NCBI GenBank assembly: GCA_023435855.1
Contig: JAEZLG010000174.1
Coordinates: 1 to 30,365 of the forward strand
Direction: 5' to 3'
Origin: Bacillota bacterium
GTDB taxonomy: Bacteria > Bacillota > Clostridia > Christensenellales > CAG-138
Length of the DNA stretch: 30,365 nt
The position numbers and the translations under genes were made by a program. Shown here piece after piece: positions 14,464 through 23,822 of the stretch. Each line of letters starts with the position of its first letter. The stretch's first letter is position 1. A model generated the notes under the pieces. The model ran no database searches. It was given only the letters and a program-made list of their open reading frames with translations, and was not told the DNA's origin.

Positions 14464-16008
14464 TTACTTTGCAAATTCCACCGCGCGGGTCTCGCGGATA
14501 ACATTAACCTTAATCTGACCCGGATACTCAAGCTCGGATTCTATACGCTTCACAATCTCCTTCGCCATTATGATGGTATCGGCATCGTTGACGTTTTCCG
14601 GCTTTACAAGGATACGTACCTCACGGCCTGCCTGTATCGCAAAGGATTTATCATCGCCCTCGAAGGAGTTTGCGATCTCTTCAAGCTTTTCAAGGCGCTT
14701 GATATAGTTTTCAAGCGTTTCACGGCGTGCACACGGCCGAGCGGCCGAAATAGCATCGGCAGCCTGCACAAGCACCGCCTCGATGGAGGTGGGCTCCACG
14801 TCGCCGTGGTGCGCCATGATGGCATTGATGATTTGGTTGTTCTCGCGGTATTTCTTGGCGAGATCCGCACCGATTTGCACATGCGGGCCTTCCACCTCAT
14901 GGTCAACCGCTTTGCCGATATCGTGCAATAGACCCGCGCGTTTGGCAAGTGTAATGTTTGCGCCAAGTTCTGCAGCCATTATGCCCGCGAGATGCGCTAC
15001 TTCGATAGAGTGCTTGAGCACGTTCTGACCATAGCTCGTACGGTATTTGAGGCGGCCCAGAAGCCTTACAAGCTCGTGGTGCAGCCCATGTACGCCAACT
15101 TCAAATACGGCCTGTTCGCCCGCTTCCCGTATCTGCGTATCGACTTCTTTCTTTGCTTTCTCCACCATTTCCTCGATACGGGCAGGATGGATACGCCCAT
15201 CGAGAATAAGCTTTTCAAGCGCAATGCGAGCGACCTCGCGGCGCACGGGATCAAAGCCCGAAAGAATGACGGCTTCAGGTGTATCGTCGATAATAAGGTC
15301 AACGCCGGTTGCGGTTTCAAGCGTGCGGATGTTACGGCCTTCGCGGCCGATGATGCGGCCCTTCATTTCGTCGTTCGGGAGAGGTACAACGGAAACGGTG
15401 GTTTCCGCAACGTGATCGGCTGCAACGCGCTGTACCGCAAGAGATACGATGTTACGAGCCTTCTTATCGGCCTCTTCCTTAGTTTTAGCTTCAATTTCGC
15501 GAATCATTACCGCCGCTTCGTGACGCGCTTCGCGCTCCACATTGTTCAATAGGATGGTTTTCGCCTCATCCATAGACAATCCGGAGATGGTTTCTAGTTC
15601 TTTTAATTGCTTGTCATGAAGCTCCTGTATAGAAGCTTCCAGGCCCTCTACGTCTTTTTGCTTTTTGAGGAGGGCTTCCTCACGCTGTTCGATACCGTCG
15701 AACTTTTTATCAAGCGTTTCCTCGCGTTGTATTAGCCTGCGTTCCGTACGTTGGAGCTCCGACCGCCTGTCCCTGAGCTCCCGTTCACTCTCGCTTTTGA
15801 TGCGGTATACTTCTTCTTTGGCTTCGAGTACGGTTTCCTTTTTAATGGTTTCGGCTTTCTTCTGCGCGTCGTCGATCATTTTCTTGACGGCATCTTCCGC
15901 CTTTGCAACCTTAGCTTCTACAATGTTTCTTCTGTAGTGGTAACCGCCTGCTATGCCCAGCCCAAGGGCAACCACCCCGACAACTGCGGGGATTATGATG
16001 TCAATCAC
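14464..16008 (-). CDS. rny: Ribonuclease Y
   Basis: Membrane-anchored endoribonuclease that starts mRNA decay. From the preferred start it has 514 residues, close to the 520 of B. subtilis. Order: N-terminal membrane helix (about 2-22), a long charged coiled coil (about 25-190), a KH domain containing GRIIGREGRNIRTLE, and an HD domain with the catalytic pair His362-Asp363 in LLHDIGKA (B. subtilis His368-Asp369). I chose GTG at 16008 because GGAGG lies 11 bases upstream and the protein then begins at the membrane helix. An in-frame ATG at 16056 adds 16 residues but has no ribosome-binding site. The YlbF-family protein of this window may be a partner of this enzyme. Confidence 0.95.
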   Translation of the reverse strand: MIDIIIPAVVGVVALGLGIAGGYHYRRNIVEAKVAKAEDAVKKMIDDAQKKAETIKKETVLEAKEEVYRIKSESERELRDRRSELQRTERRLIQREETLDKKFDGIEQREEALLKKQKDVEGLEASIQELHDKQLKELETISGLSMDEAKTILLNNVEREARHEAAVMIREIEAKTKEEADKKARNIVSLAVQRVAADHVAETTVSVVPLPNDEMKGRIIGREGRNIRTLETATGVDLIIDDTPEAVILSGFDPVRREVARIALEKLILDGRIHPARIEEMVEKAKKEVDTQIREAGEQAVFEVGVHGLHHELVRLLGRLKYRTSYGQNVLKHSIEVAHLAGIMAAELGANITLAKRAGLLHDIGKAVDHEVEGPHVQIGADLAKKYRENNQIINAIMAHHGDVEPTSIEAVLVQAADAISAARPCARRETLENYIKRLEKLEEIANSFEGDDKSFAIQAGREVRILVKPENVNDADTIIMAKEIVKRIESELEYPGQIKVNVIRETRAVEFAK

Positions 16009-16172
16009 CGGATAGAGCACCTCCAAAAATATATAAAATGTATCCGAATTTGGCATATAGCATGCACAGATACAATTTCATAAATAAAACACGAATAATA
16101 CACGCCTATTTACAAAAAACATACCGGCACAATAACTCTAAAATATTGTAAACCCTTTAAAAATAAAAGTCA

Positions 16173-16196
16173 AGGACGCCGAAAATGCGGCGTCCT
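16173..16196 (-). terminator. Terminator downstream of recA
   Basis: A 9-bp GC-rich perfect stem (AGGACGCCG and its complement) with a 6-base loop lies 80 bases past recA. The minus strand continues into TTGACTTTTATTTTT. The rest of the gap up to rny is A/T-rich with no gene. Confidence 0.75.
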
Positions 16197-16275
16197 AATT
16201 GTAAATCTTTTGTGTTTTTTGTTGCGTTATTTAAAATAAAATATATTTTTAAAGCGGCTAGGAGAGTTTCTTACA

Positions 16276-17313
16276 TCATTCGTCAAAAGTATCGTCAGAA
16301 TCGTTATCTGATTCTTGTGAAAGCTCGATTTTACTGAGTTCTGCGCGGATTTTCCCTTCGATCTCTGCGCAAAGTTCTTTATTGTCTTTTAAGAAAATAC
16401 GAGCGTTATCGCGGCCCTGACCAATGCGTAAATCGCCGTAGGAGTACCATGCGCCAGTTTTCTGAATGATTTTGCGGGCAGCTGCCATATCCAGGATGGA
16501 TCCCTCTTTTGAGATGCCTTCACCGTATATGATATCAAACTCAGCTGTTTTAAACGGAGGTGCAACCTTGTTTTTGACAATCTTTATGCGCGTACGGTTA
16601 CCATAAGCTTCGTTCCCGTTTTTAAGCGTATCAATTTTGCGAACATCCAGGCGTATGGATGCATAGAATTTAAGCGCCTTACCGCCGGTGGTTACCTCCG
16701 GGTTGCCAAACATAATGCCCACTTTTTCGCGCAGTTGGTTGATGAAAATAACGATTGTGTTGGACTTACTTATTACACCCGCAAGCTTCCTGAGCGCTTG
16801 CGACATAAGCCTTGCCTGTAACCCGACGTGAGAGTCACCCATATCGCCTTCGATTTCGGCTTTGGGTACTAGCGCTGCCACAGAGTCGATAACCACGATG
16901 TCGATAGCACCGCTTCGCACAAGTGCTTCGGTAATCTCAAGCGCCTGCTCGCCGTTGTCCGGCTGGGAAACGTAAAGCTCATCTACGTTTACACCCAAAT
17001 TTTTGGCGTACACCGGGTCGAGTGCGTGCTCTGCATCAATGAAGGCTGCAGTGCCGCCGAGCTTTTGCGATTCAGCAATAACATGCAGCGCCATGGTGGT
17101 TTTACCGGAGGATTCCGGTCCGTAAATCTCTATAATCCTGCCGCGCGGAATACCGCCTACGCCCAATGCGATGTCGAGCTCCAAACACCCGGAAGGTATT
17201 GTGGAAACGGTAATTTTGGAGGCGACGTCACCAAGCTTCATCACAGTACCTTTGCCAAACTGTTTTTCGATTTGGCTCAAGGCCATTTCCAATGCTTTTT
17301 CCTTCCCCACCAT
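16276..17313 (-). CDS. recA: Recombinase RecA
   Basis: Strand-exchange ATPase and coprotease for LexA cleavage, 345 residues. Walker A is GPESSGKT (65-72); Walker B lies in DIVVIDSVAALVP; the loop 2 region reads MFGNPEVTTGGKALKFYAS. The acidic C-terminal tail ends in SDDTFDE, typical of RecA. The N terminus MVGKEKALEMAL aligns with the family start, yet no Shine-Dalgarno sequence lies at a normal distance from the ATG; the nearest, GAGGG, is about 15-20 bases away. A LexA box overlaps its -10, so the gene should be SOS-induced. cinA lies directly upstream, an old conserved pairing. Confidence 0.98.
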   Translation of the reverse strand: MVGKEKALEMALSQIEKQFGKGTVMKLGDVASKITVSTIPSGCLELDIALGVGGIPRGRIIEIYGPESSGKTTMALHVIAESQKLGGTAAFIDAEHALDPVYAKNLGVNVDELYVSQPDNGEQALEITEALVRSGAIDIVVIDSVAALVPKAEIEGDMGDSHVGLQARLMSQALRKLAGVISKSNTIVIFINQLREKVGIMFGNPEVTTGGKALKFYASIRLDVRKIDTLKNGNEAYGNRTRIKIVKNKVAPPFKTAEFDIIYGEGISKEGSILDMAAARKIIQKTGAWYSYGDLRIGQGRDNARIFLKDNKELCAEIEGKIRAELSKIELSQESDNDSDDTFDE

Positions 17314-17348
17314 GCGGTTAATACACCATCCCTCTTGCAGAATAATTT

Positions 17349-17377
17349 ATTATAACATTTGTTCGGGTTATTTGCAT
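17349..17377 (-). promoter_or_regulatory. recA promoter with overlapping LexA box
   Basis: On the minus strand the LexA box CGAACAAATGTTAT (17365-17352) matches the Gram-positive SOS consensus except in its last two bases. It overlaps a perfect -10 TATAAT (17354-17349); the -35 ATGCAA (17377-17372) is weak. The box shares CGAACAARTGTT with the one at lexA. Confidence 0.8.
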
Positions 17378-18601
17378 CTATTTTATTTTTCTGCGCAGTA
17401 TGTCGAGCGCATTTAGCATGGATAGCTGCCGTATGCGTTCACGGCTCCCGCTGAAGCGGAACGCAAAGGCATCCGCACCGGAAGCGTCCGCAATTCCGAT
17501 ATACACAAGCCCTACGGGCTTTTCTAAGGTGCCTCCACTTGGCCCTGCAATACCCGTTACGGATAACGCTATATCGCTACAGGAACTCTTTTTCATACCC
17601 TCTGCCATCTCAATCGCTGTTTCGCGGCTGACGGCGCCGAATTCCGCAAGTGTTTCTTCCTTTACACCCAAACGCCTTTGCTTTGCAAGGTCGGAATAAG
17701 TAACAGCGCTTTCGAGGAAAAACGCCGAGCTTCCCGGCATGGAAACGACAGTCGATGCGATAAGCCCTCCCGTACAGCTTTCCGCTACAGAGAGTGTGAG
17801 GTTTTTTTCAATCATTAGCTTGCCGCAAACCTCATGCAGTGCCTCGTTACTCGTAGAGAATACCGCGTCCCCGAGGATTTCTTCTATCTTATCGAGTACG
17901 GGTTCGATAAGTGCCTCCCCCTCCACCACGGACTTACAGTGTGCCGTAACGCGAAGGGTTACCTCGCCCGCAAGAGCATAAGGTGCAATGGTGGGGTTTT
18001 GCTGGTTGTCGATAAGCTCCTTAAGGCGGTGTTCTACAGCCGATTCCCCTACCCCAAAGATTCGAACGACGCGAGAGTAGAGCATACTTCCTTCTCTTTG
18101 AGCTATATAAGGAAGCAGCTGATCCTCAACCATGGGTTGCATTTCGCGTGGCGGCCCGGGTAAGAGCACGATTGCCTTACCGTTCTCCTCTATAATGCAG
18201 CCGGGTGCAGTGCCGTTGTCATTCTTTAATATAATGGAACCTACTGGAAACATAGCCTGTTTCAGGTTATTGGGTGTCATTTCTCTGCCGGCAAAGTGTT
18301 TTTTAAGTATAGTTAGACTTTCCTCATCATAACGAAGCTCTTTATTGAAGAGAGCCGCAGCGGTCTCCTTCGTCAGGTCATCTCCGGTGGGCCCCAAGCC
18401 GCCGGTAACGATCACCAAGTTCGCACGCGAAAGCGCGAGGGAAAGCGTTTCACTAAGGCGTTTGGGATTATCTCCCACAACGGTCTGAAAATAGCAGTTC
18501 ACACCCGCCGATGCAAGTCTTTGGGCGATGAACTGCGCATTGGTGTTGAGGATCTGCCCCATCAACAGTTCGGTTCCAACCGCAACAATCTCTGCTGTCA
18601 T
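17378..18601 (-). CDS. cinA: CinA: competence/damage-inducible protein, nicotinamide-nucleotide amidase family
   Basis: Two-domain protein of 407 residues. The N-terminal molybdopterin-binding-like (COG1058) domain carries VGTELLMGQI and VTGGLGPTGDDLTKE (about 64-78). The C-terminal PncC-type domain carries SVAESCTGGLIAS, SAVTYSDLAKQ and VTGIAGPSGGTLEKPVG, the nicotinamide mononucleotide deamidase signature, so a role in NAD salvage is likely. Its ATG overlaps the pgsA stop by one base (TAATG), showing coupling. recA follows downstream with its own LexA-controlled promoter just past the cinA stop. Confidence 0.95.
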   Translation of the reverse strand: MTAEIVAVGTELLMGQILNTNAQFIAQRLASAGVNCYFQTVVGDNPKRLSETLSLALSRANLVIVTGGLGPTGDDLTKETAAALFNKELRYDEESLTILKKHFAGREMTPNNLKQAMFPVGSIILKNDNGTAPGCIIEENGKAIVLLPGPPREMQPMVEDQLLPYIAQREGSMLYSRVVRIFGVGESAVEHRLKELIDNQQNPTIAPYALAGEVTLRVTAHCKSVVEGEALIEPVLDKIEEILGDAVFSTSNEALHEVCGKLMIEKNLTLSVAESCTGGLIASTVVSMPGSSAFFLESAVTYSDLAKQRRLGVKEETLAEFGAVSRETAIEMAEGMKKSSCSDIALSVTGIAGPSGGTLEKPVGLVYIGIADASGADAFAFRFSGSRERIRQLSMLNALDILRRKIK

Positions 18602-19140
18602 TATTTAAAACTTATTGCTCCTTTGTTTTTAATGATGTAATCTACGCCAGACCAGACTGTGAATAGTACCGATACCCACATGACGATCATCCCGAGGGGG
18701 AAACCGAGAATGCTTATAATAAAATCGTCAAGCATTATCATTATGATGGCGACACATTGGGTGATGGTTTTGGTTTTGCCAAGCCAGCTCGCCGCAATTA
18801 CCTTGCCGTTACCGGCGGAAACAAGACGAATGCCGCTTATTATGAATTCCCGCGCTATGATGATAAACGCCGGTATGGGTGAAAGAAGATTCTCTGCTAC
18901 AAGCATGACGAGCGCGCTTGACGTTAGGAGCTTATCGGCAATTGGGTCCATAAGCTTCCCGAAATCGGTAACGATCTTCTGCTTTCGTGCAATCTGTCCA
19001 TCCAGGATATCCGTCATATACGCGAGAAAAAAAACGGCAGCTGCAAGATAGAGTTTCCAAGTAACGTCGATGTAAAAACAAGCTATGAACACGGGTACCA
19101 AGAGTATGCGAAGGATGGTTAGTCTGTTGGGTAAATTCAT
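18601..19140 (-). CDS. pgsA: CDP-diacylglycerol–glycerol-3-phosphate 3-phosphatidyltransferase
   Basis: Integral membrane enzyme that commits CDP-diacylglycerol to phosphatidylglycerol synthesis. Length is 179 residues with about five or six hydrophobic helices. The CDP-alcohol phosphotransferase motif DG-x2-AR-x8-G-x3-D-x3-D is intact: Asp47, Gly48, Ala51, Arg52, Gly61, Asp65, Asp69. N-terminal NLPNRLTILRILLVP is typical of PgsA. Its start overlaps the rimO stop by four bases and its stop overlaps the cinA start by one, so rimO-pgsA-cinA are translated as a coupled unit. Confidence 0.95.
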   Translation of the reverse strand: MNLPNRLTILRILLVPVFIACFYIDVTWKLYLAAAVFFLAYMTDILDGQIARKQKIVTDFGKLMDPIADKLLTSSALVMLVAENLLSPIPAFIIIAREFIISGIRLVSAGNGKVIAASWLGKTKTITQCVAIIMIMLDDFIISILGFPLGMIVMWVSVLFTVWSGVDYIIKNKGAISFK

Positions 19141-20438
19141 ACCTGCTCTCCCTGTAAATCGTAATGGCCGGCACTTGTTATGCGTACTTGCGTAAATTCG
19201 CCTTCTTTAAGAGGTGCACCTGTACGAGTGAACGAAATAGATCCGTCCACCTCCGGTGCTTCGGCATAGGAACGGCCGAAGACAGTCTCTCCTTTGACTT
19301 CTTCCGTCAAAATGCGGTAGGTTCTGCCAACGCGTTTTTGATTGAGATTTAAGGAAATTCCACGTTGCAACTTCATAATCGCGTCGAGCCTTGCCTGCGC
19401 TGTCTCCTCATCGACCTGTGCCGGCATTTCGGCAGCGTGCGTGCCGTCCTCTGGTGAAAATACGAATGCGCCAAGTCTGTCGAAAGGATTTGCAGAGATA
19501 AAGTCGTAAAGCTCCTTAAAGTCATCCTCTGTTTCACCCGGGAAGCCTACCATAACGGTGGTGCGCAAAATGAAATCCGGAGAGGCGGAACGGATGTACT
19601 TTAAAATCCGTTCAATATGCTTGCGCGTGCCATGACGGTTCATAGCCGTAAGCATGCTTTGGGATATGTGCTGAATGGGAATATCGAGGTACGGAATGAT
19701 CTTTTCCGATTTCAGCATTTCATCTACAAGTGCTTCGTCTACCGTGTTTGGATATGCATAAAGAACGCGAAGCCAAGTTAAACCATCGAGGGACGCAAGC
19801 TCTCCTAAAAGCTCCTTGAGCATCGGCCTGCCATAGATGTCGATACCATAGGCGGATGTGTCCTGCGCAATGGCAGTTAACTCTACGACGCCGCTGTTAA
19901 TAAGAGCTTTGGCCTCACGAAGAAGGTTGTCCATCGGTACGCTTTTCTTTTGACCACGAATTAGCGGTATCGCACAATAGGTGCAGAGGTTATCGCATCC
20001 ATCGGCTATACGAAGATAAGCGCTGTAATTGGGTGTTGTGAGGATGCGAGAGGCGAAGTCGCGTGTGCTTAAGGTTTCCTTCCCCGCAAGCGCTGCAAGC
20101 TTTTGTGCGAGCGTGATGTAATCCTTAACGCCCCAGAAGATATCCACCTCAGGGAGCTCCTTTTTGAGCTCGTCGGAATAACGTTGGCTCAAACAACCCG
20201 TCACCACGAGAAGCGAGCAAATTCCTTTTGTTTTGTACTGCGCCATTTCAAGGATGGTATCGATAGATTCCTGCTTGGCAGGCGTAATAAAGCCGCATGT
20301 ATTGACGATAAGTATCTCTGCATCTGCGGGCTTTTGTACGATTACAAACCCCGATTGGGCGAGGTAGGAAAGCAGGTATTCGGTATCCACACGGTTCTTA
20401 GAGCAGCCGAGCGATATTACGCCCACTGTATTCATCAT
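19137..20438 (-). CDS. rimO: Ribosomal protein S12 methylthiotransferase RimO
   Basis: Radical SAM methylthiotransferase that modifies an aspartate of ribosomal protein S12. Length is 433 residues. The N-terminal MTTase domain has SLGCSKNRVDTE, NTCGFI and GCLSQRY supplying the auxiliary-cluster Cys. The radical SAM motif is DGCDNLCTYCAIPLIRG. The ISLGCSKN start and FI after the NTCG motif assign it to RimO rather than MiaB. A C-terminal TRAM domain follows. Two adjacent ATG codons (20438 and 20435) are possible; the second has the better distance to GGAGG. It overlaps the ftsK stop by four bases. It is a paralogue of miaB at 340-1740. Confidence 0.96.
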   Translation of the reverse strand: MMNTVGVISLGCSKNRVDTEYLLSYLAQSGFVIVQKPADAEILIVNTCGFITPAKQESIDTILEMAQYKTKGICSLLVVTGCLSQRYSDELKKELPEVDIFWGVKDYITLAQKLAALAGKETLSTRDFASRILTTPNYSAYLRIADGCDNLCTYCAIPLIRGQKKSVPMDNLLREAKALINSGVVELTAIAQDTSAYGIDIYGRPMLKELLGELASLDGLTWLRVLYAYPNTVDEALVDEMLKSEKIIPYLDIPIQHISQSMLTAMNRHGTRKHIERILKYIRSASPDFILRTTVMVGFPGETEDDFKELYDFISANPFDRLGAFVFSPEDGTHAAEMPAQVDEETAQARLDAIMKLQRGISLNLNQKRVGRTYRILTEEVKGETVFGRSYAEAPEVDGSISFTRTGAPLKEGEFTQVRITSAGHYDLQGEQV

Positions 20439-22888
20439 TCGTCCTCCGAAAGCTCGTTGCCAAATATGCGTTCATAGCCGAGCTGGTCAATTAAAATTTT
20501 ACGCGGTTTTGCACCGTCAAAGCCGCTTACAATACCTTTTTGCTCCATGATGTCGATAAGCCGTGCAGCTCTTGCGTAGCCTACGCGAAGCCTGCGCTGG
20601 ATCATTGAGATAGAAGCTTGTCCGCTGTCGAGCACGATCTTTACTGCGTCGGGTAAAAGTTCGTCCTCCTGCTTGCCGTTGCCCTGCGCAGCAGGAGAAG
20701 CGGCACTTTCGATTTCTTCGAGCATATCGGGTTCAAACTTAGGCTCGTTATTTTGCTGGGCAAAAAAGCCCATCACAGCTTCCACTTCCTCGTCGGAAAC
20801 GTAGGCGCCTTGCGCACGAAGCGGCTTGTTTGCGCCGCTTGCGTGGAATAAAAGGTCGCCTTTGCCCAAGAGTTGCTCAGCGCCATTTTCATCGAGTATA
20901 ATTCGTGACTCAAGGCCTGAGGACACTGTGAGCGCGATGCGCGATTGTATGTTGGACTTGATAAGCCCCGTTATAACATCCGCTCGAGGGCTTTGCGTAG
21001 CGATGATGAGATGGATGCCCGACGCACGGCCCAGTTGCGCAATGCGGCGGACGGAATCCTCCACCTCGCGGGAGGCAACCATCATAAGGTCGGCAAACTC
21101 GTCCACAATAATGACAATCTTAGGCAGCCTGTCCTCCGGCAGTGTTTGCAGGGAGTTATAGCGGGCAAGATCTCTCGCATTGAACTTAGCCATCTTTTTA
21201 TAGCGCTGTTCCATTTCGCTCACGGCCCATTTGAGCGCACCTACCGCCTTTTTAGGCTCCGTCACCACAGGCAGCAGAAGATGCGGCATAGGCGAAAACA
21301 CCTTCAGCTCCACCACTTTAGGGTCGACAAGAATCATGCGTACATCAGCCGGTGAGGATTTATAGATCATGCTGAGGATGATGTCGTTGATGCAAACGCT
21401 CTTGCCGGAGCCCGTAGTGCCGGCTATGAGAAGATGCGGCATCTTATCGAGATCGGCACAGACAATCTTTCCCGCAATATCCTTGCCGAGTACGAACATG
21501 ATAGGCGACTTTGCACCTTGGAAATCCTTGGACTCGATAAGCTCGCGAAGTACGACACTCGATACGTTTTTATTGGGTATTTCGATGCCGATGGCAGCTT
21601 TTCCGGGTATGGGTGCTTCTATGCGCACGCTGGGAGCAGCAAGCGCGAGCGCAATATCGTCTGCAAGGCTTGTGATACGATTGACGCGCACACCCTGTGC
21701 AGGCTGCAGCTCATAGCGTGTGACGACGGGCCCAACGCTCACATTAATAATCCGCGCTTCGATGTTGAAATTCGAAAGCGTTTCAAGAAGAAGTTTGCCC
21801 TTCTCCGAGGGTGACTCCGTGGGAACTGCGGAAACCACGAGCTTTTTTAAAAGTGTGAACGGAGGCCGTTGATACTCGTGCACGGTCACATCTGCCTGTG
21901 GGGATACGATATTTGCCGCAGCGATGGGCTCTTCCTTTTTTGCTTTTCTTTCGGTTACAGTAGGTATAACCTCCTCGGACGGAGGCGCATATTGCGAGAT
22001 CCTCGAGAAACGCTCTGATGGAGCGGGCGGCTCGGGCGGGATATAATCGTCGTAAAGTCGGTCATCAGTTTCTCCTTTTCCGTGAAAGGATAATGCCTTT
22101 GCATTTTTATGAGATTCACTGCGTTTTTTCTCGATAGTACCCGACATGGGCAGGAAGTTTAGCTCCCCTTCCGCGTTTTTTACTTTGCGTAAGTCGTTTT
22201 GCAAAACTGCCTCCTGCTTCAAGGCACGTCGACTTGCTTTGCCGCACGGAATGGGCTTGTTACTTTCTTTTGAGAGATCTTCGGTATAAAGTTCTCCGCT
22301 GTGCTCAAAAAGTTCTGTTACGTTTTCAACGCCTGCCTTGATGGACTGCCCCACCTTCTCCCCCGTTCGCTTGAGGGATATGCGCGTGACGATGAGAACG
22401 CAGATGAGTACGCCTGCAATATAAAAAATGTAGCTGCCGATTGTACCTAAAAGATGCAAGGATGGGAAGGCCAATAACCCGCCCAGGAACCCTCCACCTA
22501 TACGGCTGTCCTTGCCGAGTACATAAGCATCAGATACGAATTGGAAAAGGGTGACATTTTCAACCACGTTACGCTTATTAATATGGAAAAGCACTGCTAA
22601 AAAGATTACACCAAGCGAGCAAGTCAATAGTGTGGACGCCTTCATGGCTCGTTTTGATACGGCGATAATAAAAATACCGAGTGCAACGGTAAGAACCGGC
22701 AGTGCGTAGCCTAAAAGGCCCGTTATGCCAAATAAGAAGCTGCTGATTGCTGTGCCCACGATACCTACAGCATCAGAGTAAAGGCTCACGGCAAAAAAGA
22801 GGCCAAACGCGATAAAAAGCACGCCCCAAACCTCTCTTTTGGTCTGTGCACGTTCCGCAGCTACCGTATTCGTCTTTTTTGCAGCCAT
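20435..22888 (-). CDS. ftsK: DNA translocase FtsK/SpoIIIE
   Basis: Septal DNA pump that clears chromosomes from the division plane or moves them into the forespore. Length is 817 residues. Four membrane helices lie in the first 170 residues. A charged, Pro-containing linker runs to about residue 340. The motor follows, with Walker A GTTGSGKS (Lys496), RMILVDPKVVELKVF, and Walker B VIIVDEFADLMM. The C-terminal winged-helix gamma domain (about the last 70 residues) has SISMIQRRLRVGYARAARL, which reads orienting KOPS/SRS sequences. GAGGTG lies five bases before the ATG. It heads the chain ftsK-rimO-pgsA-cinA. The length is nearer SpoIIIE than long proteobacterial FtsK. Confidence 0.96.
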   Translation of the reverse strand: MAAKKTNTVAAERAQTKREVWGVLFIAFGLFFAVSLYSDAVGIVGTAISSFLFGITGLLGYALPVLTVALGIFIIAVSKRAMKASTLLTCSLGVIFLAVLFHINKRNVVENVTLFQFVSDAYVLGKDSRIGGGFLGGLLAFPSLHLLGTIGSYIFYIAGVLICVLIVTRISLKRTGEKVGQSIKAGVENVTELFEHSGELYTEDLSKESNKPIPCGKASRRALKQEAVLQNDLRKVKNAEGELNFLPMSGTIEKKRSESHKNAKALSFHGKGETDDRLYDDYIPPEPPAPSERFSRISQYAPPSEEVIPTVTERKAKKEEPIAAANIVSPQADVTVHEYQRPPFTLLKKLVVSAVPTESPSEKGKLLLETLSNFNIEARIINVSVGPVVTRYELQPAQGVRVNRITSLADDIALALAAPSVRIEAPIPGKAAIGIEIPNKNVSSVVLRELIESKDFQGAKSPIMFVLGKDIAGKIVCADLDKMPHLLIAGTTGSGKSVCINDIILSMIYKSSPADVRMILVDPKVVELKVFSPMPHLLLPVVTEPKKAVGALKWAVSEMEQRYKKMAKFNARDLARYNSLQTLPEDRLPKIVIIVDEFADLMMVASREVEDSVRRIAQLGRASGIHLIIATQSPRADVITGLIKSNIQSRIALTVSSGLESRIILDENGAEQLLGKGDLLFHASGANKPLRAQGAYVSDEEVEAVMGFFAQQNNEPKFEPDMLEEIESAASPAAQGNGKQEDELLPDAVKIVLDSGQASISMIQRRLRVGYARAARLIDIMEQKGIVSGFDGAKPRKILIDQLGYERIFGNELSEDE

Positions 22889-22914
22889 ACCAACACCTCT
22901 TTAAAATCATAATC

Positions 22915-22923
22915 ATTATACCA
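22915..22923 (-). promoter_or_regulatory. Extended -10 promoter of the ftsK operon
   Basis: The minus strand has TGGTATAAT, a perfect -10 with the TGN extension, 26 bp before the ftsK ATG. No good -35 is present because that stretch is the upstream gene's terminator. Confidence 0.6.
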
Positions 22924-22930
22924 TAAAAAA

Positions 22931-22951
22931 GCTCCGTAAACGATACGGAGC
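22931..22951 (-). terminator. Terminator of the GntR gene
   Basis: Stem GCTCCGTA with its exact complement, 5-base loop, followed on the minus strand by TTTTTT. A textbook intrinsic terminator 21 bases past the GntR stop. Confidence 0.9.
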
Positions 22952-22972
22952 ATTTCTTATAGATTTTTATGC

Positions 22973-23644
22973 TTACGACAGCAGTGGTGAACTCATAAGC
23001 AGTATTTTTGTTTTTTCAAGGTGCGTGCGAAGCACGGCAGTCGCAAGCTCCACATCCTTGCTGCGGCAAGCGTCGATGAGAGCACGATGTTCTTCGATGG
23101 AGCGAAGCTCAGAGTCGTTTTGATCGTTGTAGAAGGGATGTATGTAACGGTCAACATTTGCGTGGAACTGATCGATGAGAGAAAGCAATAGCTGGTTGTC
23201 GGATGGCTCATATAGGGCGAAATGCAACCGTAGGTTTAACTCGTCGAAACGGTCATAGTTTTTTTCGGTAGCGTACTCGTCGAGGCGTGCATAGGCCTTG
23301 TCTAAATCCTCTTGCCCGATATGAGGTAACGCGGCGCGAAGAACGCCGGTCTCCAACATAATGCGCGTATCCATGACATTTTCCATTTCGTGCTTAGTTA
23401 GCTTTGAAACCACTACACCGCGGTTGGGGTAAATACGTACAAGTCCCTGCGCTTCGAGTTGGCGAAACGCTTCACGCACGGGGATGTGGCTTACACTCAA
23501 CGCTGCGGATATCTCATCCTGCCTTAGGGGCATATCGCCGGGCAAAACCCCTCGCACGATGGCGGTGCGGATTACCTGAAACACCCAATCCCGAGCCGCC
23601 ATGGACTTTGGCTGCATCTCGGACGCGATCTTTTTTAATTCCAT
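22973..23644 (-). CDS. GntR family regulator, FadR/FCD subfamily
   Basis: Transcription regulator of 223 residues. The N-terminal winged helix (about 15-80) includes LRQDEISAALSVSHIPVREAFRQLEAQGLV, typical of GntR. The C-terminal all-helical FCD ligand domain (about 85-215) has the acidic and His positions expected for metal and acid ligands (ELNLRLHFALYE, IEEHRALIDAC). The ligand cannot be told. I chose the ATG at 23644, preceded by AAGGAAG; a frame extension upstream adds 23 hydrophobic residues without a start signal. A GntR gene (ymfC) also neighbours spoIIIE in B. subtilis, so the location may be ancestral. Confidence 0.9.
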   Translation of the reverse strand: MELKKIASEMQPKSMAARDWVFQVIRTAIVRGVLPGDMPLRQDEISAALSVSHIPVREAFRQLEAQGLVRIYPNRGVVVSKLTKHEMENVMDTRIMLETGVLRAALPHIGQEDLDKAYARLDEYATEKNYDRFDELNLRLHFALYEPSDNQLLLSLIDQFHANVDRYIHPFYNDQNDSELRSIEEHRALIDACRSKDVELATAVLRTHLEKTKILLMSSPLLS

Positions 23645-23750
23645 TTTCTGCACTTCCTTGAAAAAGATAAGTATAAAACACGAAACGCATGTGGATAACA
23701 CAAATGTTGTCATAAACTATATTACTTACATTTTTCCGTCGCGTCAAGAA

Positions 23751-23781
23751 AAAGTAACGCATCAGGATGATGCGCTACTTT
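23751..23781 (-). terminator. Terminator downstream of the penicillin-binding protein gene
   Basis: Arms AAAGTA-A-CGCATCA and the complement pair with a single mismatch; on the minus strand CTTTTTCTT follows. It sits 42 bases after the PBP stop, between it and the GntR upstream region. Confidence 0.75.
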
Positions 23782-23822
23782 ATTCATGCATAAATTATAT
23801 GGTTTTCAACCGTCGGCATAAC

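Noticed and set aside
14992..15552. Plus-strand frame of 186 codons opposite rny
   Set aside because: It lies wholly within the conserved KH and HD coding region of RNase Y and shows no family features of its own.
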